From an uncultured Flavobacteriales bacterium (GTDB lineage Bacteria > Bacteroidota > Bacteroidia > Flavobacteriales > Vicingaceae): a stretch of DNA of 5,324 bases. Below, one piece after another: positions 1-5,324 of the stretch (its first letter is position 1; every line of letters begins with the position of its first letter). The notes under the pieces were generated by a model. That model was not told the origin of the DNA. It made no database searches and saw only the letters and a program-made list of their open reading frames with translations. The stretch is taken from NCBI GenBank assembly GCA_913052515.1, contig CAJXFJ010000153.1, forward strand, positions 1-5,324, written 5' to 3'. The position numbers were made by a program, and so were the translations under genes.

Positions 1-89
1 CTACTATTACAAGCATCTATATAAAAAGGGAAATCGCTTCTTATCTAAAGCTAGTTAAAATACTTTTGAAAGATTGTATAGACGCTCCC
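1..89. other. Left edge, no callable gene
   Basis: This stretch holds no complete gene. On the plus strand a frame open from the window edge ends with TAA at 56-58 and reads YYYKHLYKKGNRFLSKAS. It could be the C-terminal tail of a gene converging on the peptidase at 90-1901. A second plus frame is also open from base 3 but runs about 200 bases into that peptidase on the opposite strand, so it is less credible. On the minus strand an ATG at 16-14 begins a frame (MLVIV...) that leaves the window and could be the next gene downstream of the peptidase. The sequence here cannot decide between these. No U-tailed hairpin was found. Confidence 0.3.
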
Positions 90-106
90 TTACTTTTTAA
101 AAGTAA
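90..106. repeat. 17-base perfect palindrome at the peptidase stop
   Basis: The bases TTACTTTTTAAAAGTAA form two 8-base arms around a single central base, and the first three are the stop codon of the minus-strand peptidase in reverse complement. As RNA the loop would have to open to several bases, leaving a short, A/U-rich, weak stem, and no clean U-tract follows on either strand. It could be a weak bidirectional terminator between converging genes, or simply a chance product of AAA/AAG lysine codons next to TAA. Confidence 0.35.
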
Positions 107-1901
107 CGTTCGTTTCTTTAGGGAATGGATATACATTATTATCTCTATTGGTATCTGCCATCCGTTCACTAGGGTCAATTTCAATAGCTTTAATGTCTTT
201 TAAAGAAATGTCTAAACTAAATTCATATTTTGGAAATGTCCATGGCCAATCTGCTTCTGTTTTAATAACTTTCATTCCTTCATCTTGACTCTTCTGTCCT
301 CGCATAATTCGCAATGGAATGTTTACCCAATGAATTGAACCATCATTTAGTTCTATTTTTAAGTCCACTGGCATAGGCATGCTACCTATTTTATTTAGAG
401 TAACTTTCGTTTTGCCTTTCAAGTCCACAACCTGATCTATAGCGTAATCAATTGTATTGGTACTTTCCATCCATTGCTCTAGGTACCAACTTAATTCCAT
501 TCCACTCTCTTTTTCTACAACTCTTATAAAATCGTTTGGAGTTGGATGTTTAAATTTCCATTCATGAAAATAGCGTTTCATGGCTTTCATAAAAACTGGT
601 TTTCCAACAATGTAGCTGAGTTGATGAAGAAAAATAAGTCCCATTGAATAAGAAGCTACGCCATAGGCCCTATTGGTATGATACCAATCTGCATGTGTAG
701 TTAATGGCTCTTGCTTTCCAGACTCAATCAAACTAAAATAAGATTGATAACTTCTTTTAAAAGGAGTAAATGAAGGCCAAAGGGAATCCATAACAAAGTC
801 GGTAGCGAAAGAAGTAAAACCTTCGTCCATCCAAGGATATTGAGCCTCATTGGTAGCTAATAGATGCTGATACCAAGAATGAATGGCTTCATGGGCAGTT
901 ACACCAACCAAACTCCCTTTTGATCGATTTCCAGTGATTAAGGTAATCATAGGATATTCCATCCCTCCATCACCTCCTTGAGCAACGGTATATTGACTAT
1001 ATGGATACTCCCCAAAATAGTGGTTCATGATATTGAAAATCTGAACGGTATATTCTGGCAGTGAGTCCCAGTATTTCGTAGTGCTATCTTTTTGAAAATA
1101 GAAATGAAGTTTTGTTCCATTTTCTAGAGCACTTTCCAAATGAGTATAGTCAGGGTCAGCAGCCCAAGCAAAATCATGTGTATTATCAGCTTTAAATTGC
1201 CATTTCTTCACATTTCCTTTTAGTTCTTCTGAACTTTCTAATTCACCAGTTGCCGCGATTTTATAACTTTTATCAATAGTAATTTGAACCTCAAAATTTC
1301 CCCAAACCCCATGAAATTCTCTTCCTATATATGGATTCGCATGCCAACCTTCATGATCGTATTCTACCATTTTTGGATACCACTGAGTCATGGAGTATCT
1401 AATTCCTTCTTTATTATCTCTTCCCGAACGACGAATTTGAACTGGTACTTGTGCTTCAAAATCCATCTCAAATATTGCTTGTGAATTCGGTAGAATGGGC
1501 TTTGCTAACTGAACCTCTAAAATGGTTCCATTGACATGGTATTCTAGTTTGTTTCCATCTTGACTTAGACTAATTATCTTTTGATAACCAATTTCATCTT
1601 CTTTTAAACTTTCTAGTCTGCTTCCAATTCTTCCGTCTGGGTCTTCAATGGTTCTGCTTCTTACGTCCATCATACTATTTGGCTGAAAGGCATTAAAAAA
1701 CAAATGATAGAAAACACGATGTAAAGTATCAGATGAATGATTTACGTAGGTTAACTTCTGATTACCTCTGAATTGGTTTTTCTCAACATCAACATCAATT
1801 TCCATTTTATAATCTACCTCTTGTTGCCAATAACAATCTTGAGCAATGGTAGAAAAAGAGAATAAAAACGTTGCAATAAGGGTAAATGAAATTCGAAACA
1901 T
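90..1901 (-). CDS. Secreted M1 family zinc metallopeptidase (603 aa)
   Basis: Predicted zinc-dependent aminopeptidase-type enzyme of family M1, exported across the inner membrane. A signal peptide covers residues 1-20 (MFRISFTLIATFLFSFSTIA, cleavage before QDC). The N-terminal beta domain begins near YWQQEVDY. The catalytic domain carries GGMEYP at 312-317, HEAIH at 337-341, the third zinc ligand E360 in WMDEG exactly 18 residues after the second His, and a probable transition-state tyrosine Y418 in YSMGLIFL. WKFKHPTP lies at 448-455 and a C-terminal ADTNRDNN motif at 582-589. The frame extends upstream to an ATG at 1934, but that adds 11 residues before a good signal peptide and covers a promoter candidate, so the ATG at 1901 is preferred. 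It is transcribed away from the DUF6702-like gene and is a diverged paralog of the peptidase at 2531-4822, lacking that protein's leader and charged insertions. The family call is firm. The substrate is unknown, and the Y in GMEYP makes strict aminopeptidase activity uncertain. Confidence 0.94.
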   Translation of the reverse strand: MFRISFTLIATFLFSFSTIAQDCYWQQEVDYKMEIDVDVEKNQFRGNQKLTYVNHSSDTLHRVFYHLFFNAFQPNSMMDVRSRTIEDPDGRIGSRLESLKEDEIGYQKIISLSQDGNKLEYHVNGTILEVQLAKPILPNSQAIFEMDFEAQVPVQIRRSGRDNKEGIRYSMTQWYPKMVEYDHEGWHANPYIGREFHGVWGNFEVQITIDKSYKIAATGELESSEELKGNVKKWQFKADNTHDFAWAADPDYTHLESALENGTKLHFYFQKDSTTKYWDSLPEYTVQIFNIMNHYFGEYPYSQYTVAQGGDGGMEYPMITLITGNRSKGSLVGVTAHEAIHSWYQHLLATNEAQYPWMDEGFTSFATDFVMDSLWPSFTPFKRSYQSYFSLIESGKQEPLTTHADWYHTNRAYGVASYSMGLIFLHQLSYIVGKPVFMKAMKRYFHEWKFKHPTPNDFIRVVEKESGMELSWYLEQWMESTNTIDYAIDQVVDLKGKTKVTLNKIGSMPMPVDLKIELNDGSIHWVNIPLRIMRGQKSQDEGMKVIKTEADWPWTFPKYEFSLDISLKDIKAIEIDPSERMADTNRDNNVYPFPKETNVTFKK

Positions 1902-1921
1902 TATATAGAAATTTTGACCTA

Positions 1922-1953
1922 CGAAATTAACCATATCAAAAGTGGACTTTCAA
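1922..1953 (-). promoter_or_regulatory. Candidate promoter for the minus-strand M1 peptidase
   Basis: Read on the minus strand, TTG (1953-1951) is followed by 21 bases and TAATTTCG (1929-1922). This matches five of six fixed bases of the Bacteroidota -7 element TAnnTTTG, with an acceptable spacing to the -33 TTG. The -7 element ends 20 bases before the ATG at 1901, implying a very short leader. AT-rich DNA gives chance matches, so this rests mainly on spacing and on the mirrored site at 1960-1990. Confidence 0.4.
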
Positions 1954-1959
1954 CTCTCT

Positions 1960-1990
1960 TTGATAAGCGGTGAAAAAACGATTAATTTTC
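1960..1990 (+). promoter_or_regulatory. Candidate promoter for the DUF6702-M1 operon
   Basis: TTG (1960-1962) is followed by 20 bases and TAATTTTC (1983-1990), five of six fixed positions of the Bacteroidota TAnnTTTG element. The element ends 26 bases before the ATG at 2017, almost the same distance (25) as in the candidate promoter at 4852-4880. The site lies inside the longer GTG-initiated version of the next gene, which argues against that start. The TTG is 6 bases from the divergent one on the other strand, giving TCAA-N6-TTGA. Confidence 0.45.
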
Positions 1991-2016
1991 GCCTCTCAAA
2001 ATTTACCTCTTTTTCT

Positions 2017-2505
2017 ATGGTGCGTTCAATGCTTTTTGTATTACTGCTGCTTAGTTCAACTTTTTGTTCCGCTCATAAATTTTACATGAGTATTACTGAA
2101 ATGTATTACAATGAACAGCTAAAAAGTTTAGAAATTATTGTCAAACTGTTTACAGATGATATTGAAAAAGCACTCGAAGAAAAGGTAGACTACAAGCTAT
2201 TTTTAGGAAGTAATCAAGAGCATGAATTGACCGATAGTCTCTTAAAAAGTTATTTTTATAAACATGTTGAAATTATTGAAAATGACAAGAGCTTGGAGTT
2301 AGAATTTCTTGGTAAGGAAGTAGATCAAGACTACATGTGGCTTTACATTGAAGTACCAAATTTTAAAGCCAATCAAAGTCATAAATTGAAGCAAACACTT
2401 TTGATGGATGTTTTTGAGGAACAAAAAAATCAAGTCAATTATAAATACCAAGAGCAAGTAACAACCTTAAACTTTTTGAAAACTAAAACTTGGTGCGAAT
2501 TCTAA
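2017..2505 (+). CDS. DUF6702-like small secreted protein (162 aa)
   Basis: A small exported protein of unknown biochemical function. It resembles the Bacteroidota family DUF6702, recalled from the AHKFYxSxTEM start of the mature protein, the LFTDDIEKAL motif (about residues 44-53), FLGKE, and the late DVFEEQKNQV block (131-140). Residues 1-19 form a signal peptide (MVRSMLFVLLLLSSTFCSA) with likely cleavage before His20. The cysteine in it does not sit in a lipobox, so a lipoprotein is unlikely. The mature part of about 143 residues looks mainly beta-stranded and charged, with no catalytic motif seen. The frame is open back to a GTG at 1942, but that would put 25 residues before the signal peptide; an ATG at 2029 is the other alternative. 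The gene is 25 bases upstream of the large M1 peptidase on the same strand, so the two are probably co-transcribed and may work together outside the cytoplasm. Confidence 0.85.
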   Translation: MVRSMLFVLLLLSSTFCSAHKFYMSITEMYYNEQLKSLEIIVKLFTDDIEKALEEKVDYKLFLGSNQEHELTDSLLKSYFYKHVEIIENDKSLELEFLGKEVDQDYMWLYIEVPNFKANQSHKLKQTLLMDVFEEQKNQVNYKYQEQVTTLNFLKTKTWCEF

Positions 2506-2513
2506 TTCGTACT
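2492..2513 (+). repeat. Intercistronic inverted repeat across the DUF6702 stop
   Basis: CGAATT (2496-2501) and AATTCG (2504-2509) are perfect inverted arms around two bases. In RNA the stem extends outward through G-U, U-A, G-C and G-U pairs to 2492/2513, giving about nine pairs with a four-base loop. The TAA stop (2503-2505) lies at the loop. No U-run follows, so it is not a typical terminator. It might stabilise the upstream message or tune translation of the M1 gene that starts 18 bases later. It may also be chance. Confidence 0.35.
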
Positions 2514-2530
2514 TAATATCACTTTATCTT

Positions 2531-4822
2531 ATGAAACAATTCTTACTTCTTTGTTTATCATGCAGTTGCATTTTCCTATACGGACAAAATGTAAACACCA
2601 ATAAATTCCGCCAGTTAAAACAAGAACTTCCTTCACCAAATGTTTATCGTACAGCCTCTGGAATGCCTGGACATGCCTATTATCAGCAACAAGCAGATTA
2701 CGACATCACCATAGAGTTAGATGATGAAAAACAACGAATTTATGGCGAAGAAACGGTGACTTATTATAACAATTCTCCTGATATACTTCCCTACTTATGG
2801 GTTCAGCTAGATCAAAACATGCGTGCTAAAGACTCGGATACCAAAAAAGTCAATGAATCTTCAATTGGAGACAAAATTTCTTTTAAGAACCTTAAAAAGC
2901 TTACCAATGAATTTGACGGTGGTTTTAAAATTGACTTTGTAAAAGACATTGAAGGAAATGACCTAGATGTGATGCTCAACAAAACCATGATGCGAATTCA
3001 TCTAGACGAACCTTTAAAACCGGGAGAAAAATTTAGCTTCAATATAAACTGGTGGTATAACATTAATAATAGAATGGAAATTGGAGGCCGCTCCGGCTAT
3101 GAGCATTTTGAAGAGGAAGACAACTACATTTATACCATTGCTCAATTCTACCCTAGAATGGCCGTCTATAATGATGTAGAAGGCTGGCAAAACAAGCAGT
3201 TTTTAGGTCGTGGAGAATTCACCCTTCCTTTTGGGAACTACAAAGTAAGTATCACAGCACCAAGCGATCATATTGTTGCATCTACTGGAGTCCTTCAAAA
3301 TGAAAAAGAAGTCCTTTCTGAAACACAAATTGAACGACTAGCGGAGGCAAAAAAATCAGACAAGCCTTTATTTATCGTAACACCTAAAGAGGCAAAAAGT
3401 GCTGAAAAGAAAAAAGCAAAAACCAAGAAAACATGGATTTATCATGCAGAAATGGTTCGAGACTTTGGTTTTGCTTCCTCAAGAAAATTTATGTGGGATG
3501 CCATGGGAGTTCAGTTTGACGAACGAACAGTAATGGCGATGTCTTATTTCCCAAAAGAAGGCAATCCACTTTGGGAGCAATACTCAACCAAGGCAGTTGC
3601 TCATACTTTGAGAAGTTATTCTAATACCACTTTTGATTATCCTTATCCTGTTGCAATTTCCGTTAATGCCGCTAGCATTGGAATGGAATACCCTATGATT
3701 TGCTTCAACTATGGACGTCCTGAAGAAGATGGAACTTATACAGAACGATTAAAGTATGGAGTAATTTCTGTTATCATTCATGAAGTGGGTCATAACTTCT
3801 TTCCTATGATTGTAAACTCAGATGAAAGACAATGGACATGGATGGATGAAGGTTTGAATACTTTTTGCCAATATTTAGCCGAAAAAGAATGGGATGTTGA
3901 TTATCCATCAAGAAGAGGTCCTGCCTATAAAATTGTAGACTACATGAAAGGCGATAAAAACAAAATTTCGCCAATTATGACCAATTCGGAATCGATTTTT
4001 CAATTTGGCAACAATGCCTATGGAAAACCTGCTACAGCATTGAATATTTTGAGGGAAACGATTATGGGTAGAGAGCTTTTTGATTATGCTTTTAAGATGT
4101 ATGCTCAAACTTGGAAATTTAAACACCCTACCCCTGCTGATTTCTTTCGAATTATGGAAGATGCTTCAGCAACTGATTTAGATTGGTTTTGGAGAGGTTG
4201 GTTTTTTACAACTGACCATGTAGACCTGGCTATTGACCAAGTCAAGTATTTGCATTTAAGCTCGAAAAACCCAGATGTAGAGTTCCCATTGGATAAAAAA
4301 AGAGACGAAAAAGAAGAGTTTATTGGCGATATTAGAAATGAATCTAATCGAAAAAATACGGTTGTAGAGCTAGACCCTGCAACCAAAGATTTCTATAATC
4401 AATATGATCCATACCAAGTTTTAAAAGTAGATCGTGAGGAATACACCGAATATATTGAAGACCTTACTGAAGATGAAAAGGCGATGCTCCGAAATAATAA
4501 ACATATCTACGAAATTCAATTTTCATCACCAGGTGGTTTGGTTATGCCTATCATTATAGAGTTTACTTTTAAAGACGGAAGCAAACAAAAAGAACATATT
4601 CCTGCCGAAATATGGAGATTTAACCAAAAGAAAGTGACCAAAGTGTTTTTCTTGCCAAAAGAAGTCCTTGACTTTAATTTAGATCCAAATCTTGAAACAG
4701 CTGATATAGACCGTTCAAATAATTATTGGCCTCCAAGAGTTCTGAAAAGCAAGTTTGAATTATTCAAAGAAGAACAAAAACAAAATGAAAATGAAATGCA
4801 AAGAAGTAAACGGTCGAAGTAA
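2531..4822 (+). CDS. Large secreted M1 family zinc metallopeptidase (763 aa)
   Basis: Predicted exported zinc metallopeptidase of family M1, acting on peptides or proteins in the periplasm or at the cell surface. A signal peptide (MKQFLLLCLSCSCIFLYG) ends before QNV; its cysteines do not form a standard lipobox. A leader with YRTASGMPGHAYYQQQADY (residues 39-57) opens the N-terminal beta domain, a signature I recall from large Bacteroidota M1 enzymes. GMEYPM is at 384-389, HEVGH at 417-421, the third zinc ligand E440 in WMDEG, and the likely catalytic tyrosine Y497 in YGKPATAL. WKFKHPTP lies at 528-535 and ADIDRSNN at 724-731, followed by a charged tail. Compared with the paralog at 90-1901 it has a Lys-rich insertion near 254-301 and a charged, tyrosine-rich insertion near 576-657. 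No type IX sorting domain is evident. It follows the DUF6702-like gene by 25 bases without a separate promoter, so it is read as the second gene of an operon. The active site is intact; substrate unknown. Confidence 0.96.
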   Translation: MKQFLLLCLSCSCIFLYGQNVNTNKFRQLKQELPSPNVYRTASGMPGHAYYQQQADYDITIELDDEKQRIYGEETVTYYNNSPDILPYLWVQLDQNMRAKDSDTKKVNESSIGDKISFKNLKKLTNEFDGGFKIDFVKDIEGNDLDVMLNKTMMRIHLDEPLKPGEKFSFNINWWYNINNRMEIGGRSGYEHFEEEDNYIYTIAQFYPRMAVYNDVEGWQNKQFLGRGEFTLPFGNYKVSITAPSDHIVASTGVLQNEKEVLSETQIERLAEAKKSDKPLFIVTPKEAKSAEKKKAKTKKTWIYHAEMVRDFGFASSRKFMWDAMGVQFDERTVMAMSYFPKEGNPLWEQYSTKAVAHTLRSYSNTTFDYPYPVAISVNAASIGMEYPMICFNYGRPEEDGTYTERLKYGVISVIIHEVGHNFFPMIVNSDERQWTWMDEGLNTFCQYLAEKEWDVDYPSRRGPAYKIVDYMKGDKNKISPIMTNSESIFQFGNNAYGKPATALNILRETIMGRELFDYAFKMYAQTWKFKHPTPADFFRIMEDASATDLDWFWRGWFFTTDHVDLAIDQVKYLHLSSKNPDVEFPLDKKRDEKEEFIGDIRNESNRKNTVVELDPATKDFYNQYDPYQVLKVDREEYTEYIEDLTEDEKAMLRNNKHIYEIQFSSPGGLVMPIIIEFTFKDGSKQKEHIPAEIWRFNQKKVTKVFFLPKEVLDFNLDPNLETADIDRSNNYWPPRVLKSKFELFKEEQKQNENEMQRSKRSK

Positions 4823-4851
4823 AATTTGAATTGAACGATTGATTTTTCACT

Positions 4852-4880
4852 TTGGTCAATAAAAACATTTCCTATCTTAG
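4852..4880 (+). promoter_or_regulatory. Candidate promoter for the 3'-partial small gene
   Basis: TTG (4852-4854), 18 bases, then TATCTTAG (4873-4880) matches the Bacteroidota TTG / TAnnTTTG arrangement with one mismatch in the -7 element. It ends 25 bases before the ATG at 4906 and lies in the 83-base gap after the M1 operon, so the next gene is probably transcribed on its own. The gap shows no convincing terminator: the only inverted repeat seen (ATTGA/TCAAT) is five bases long with no U-tract. Confidence 0.55.
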
Positions 4881-4905
4881 CAGTCTAATCAATTCATTTC
4901 TATAC

Positions 4906-5324
4906 ATGAAAAAAATAGTTACGCTGGTTGCCATCACATGCCTCAGCTTTATTTTTACAGCCGCCATCTCAGATCAAAATAGCTGTAATATTAAAGAGCT
5001 GAAAAAGGAAGGTATTAGTAATTTGAATCCCTTCTACTATTCTACATCTAAAATTAGTACCATAGAGTATGATTATACGGTACGAAGAAAAGAAATAGAA
5101 GTCCCTTTATTTAAAGGTGAAAAATACCGGATGGTTTTCAATAAAAAGGATTTACCTAAAGATGTGGTTATTGAGATTTACGACAAAGACAAAAATCACG
5201 AAGGTAGAACCGCATTGTTTACTTCTGAAAATTCAACAGGAGATATCATTTCTTTTGAACCATCTAAATCGAAAAGACATTATGTGAATTATGTAATTCC
5301 AAAAGCAGATGGTGAAGTAAAAAG
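4906..5324 (+). CDS. Small secreted protein of unknown function, 3' partial
   Basis: The frame opens at ATG 4906 (MKKIVTLVAITCLSF...) and is still open at the window edge after 139 codons. A basic start and a hydrophobic stretch to about residue 20 form a signal peptide, with cleavage probably near residues 20-22 (TAAIS, then DQNSC). C27 is the only cysteine in the visible mature part. The mature sequence contains FYYSTSKISTIEYDYTV, then KEIEVPLFKGEKYRMVFN and VVIEIYDKD, a pattern of short beta strands. I recall similar unnamed small secreted proteins in Flavobacteriales, about 150 residues long with the EVxLFxGEKYRxVFN block best conserved, so perhaps only a few codons are missing. No catalytic motif is visible and no function is assigned. 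It follows the M1 operon in the same direction but has its own promoter candidate. No Shine-Dalgarno sequence precedes the start, as for the other genes here. Confidence 0.8.
   Translation, partial: MKKIVTLVAITCLSFIFTAAISDQNSCNIKELKKEGISNLNPFYYSTSKISTIEYDYTVRRKEIEVPLFKGEKYRMVFNKKDLPKDVVIEIYDKDKNHEGRTALFTSENSTGDIISFEPSKSKRHYVNYVIPKADGEVK

Noticed and set aside
1284..1484. Plus-strand open frame of 66 codons
   Set aside because: It lies wholly antisense inside the minus-strand M1 peptidase, has no family resemblance and no promoter-like context.
1902..1934. ATG at 1934 extending the minus-strand M1 peptidase by 11 residues
   Set aside because: The extension precedes a standard signal peptide starting at the ATG at 1901 and overlaps the candidate -7 element at 1929-1922.
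1942..2016. GTG start at 1942 extending the DUF6702-like protein by 25 residues
   Set aside because: It would place a polar stretch before a clear signal peptide and put the promoter candidate at 1960-1990 inside the gene; the ATG at 2017 fits both better.
2531..2569. Cysteine-rich signal peptide of the large M1 peptidase read as a lipoprotein signal
   Set aside because: The cysteines at residues 8, 11 and 13 are within the hydrophobic core and lack a proper lipobox before them; a type I cleavage before QNV fits better.
3908..4126. Minus-strand open frame of 72 codons
   Set aside because: Antisense shadow inside the conserved catalytic region of the large M1 peptidase; composition is that of a reverse-strand reading.
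4105..4386. Minus-strand open frame of 93 codons
   Set aside because: Antisense to well-supported M1 coding sequence including the WKFKHPTP block; it is Ser/Phe-rich as expected from reversed Lys/Glu codons and has no recognisable domain.
4829..4860. Possible terminator after the large M1 peptidase
   Set aside because: Only a five-base ATTGA/TCAAT repeat with a 13-base loop is present, with no GC-rich stem and no following T-run.
1..5324. Mobile element, CRISPR array, tRNA or rRNA
   Set aside because: No transposase or integrase sequence, no regularly spaced direct repeats, and no cloverleaf or rRNA-like sequence was recognised on either strand.

Overview
This AT-rich window looks like ordinary chromosome from a member of the Bacteroidota, probably order Flavobacteriales. 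The reasons are two secreted M1 metallopeptidases of the type common in that phylum, a DUF6702-type small secreted protein, start codons without a clear Shine-Dalgarno sequence, and promoter-like sites of the Bacteroidota form (TTG, about 20 bases, TAnnTTTG). The order is inferred from protein resemblance recalled from memory, not from a search.

Layout: bases 1-89 are a left edge with no gene that can be called, only competing short open frames. From 90 to 1901, on the minus strand, lies a 603-residue secreted M1 peptidase. A 115-base divergent intergenic region (1902-2016) follows and holds back-to-back promoter candidates. On the plus strand come a 162-residue DUF6702-like secreted protein (2017-2505) and, 25 bases later, a 763-residue secreted M1 peptidase (2531-4822). 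These two very likely form an operon. After an 83-base gap with its own promoter candidate, a small secreted protein of unknown function starts at 4906 and runs off the right edge.

The two peptidases are diverged paralogs. They share the full zinc site (HExxH, 18 residues, E), a GMEYP motif in place of the classical GxMEN, a catalytic tyrosine, an identical WKFKHPTP block and a related C-terminal ADxxRxNN motif. The larger one carries two charged insertions and an N-terminal leader that the smaller one lacks. All four proteins have signal peptides, so the locus appears to serve breakdown of peptides or proteins in the periplasm or at the cell surface. The DUF6702-like protein sits between the peptidases and may be a partner or accessory of one or both. 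That is inference from position.

No RNA gene, CRISPR array, insertion sequence or clear rho-independent terminator was seen. The most interesting points are the divergent promoter arrangement linking the two peptidases through the DUF6702 gene, the altered exopeptidase motif in both enzymes, and the uncharacterised small secreted proteins.
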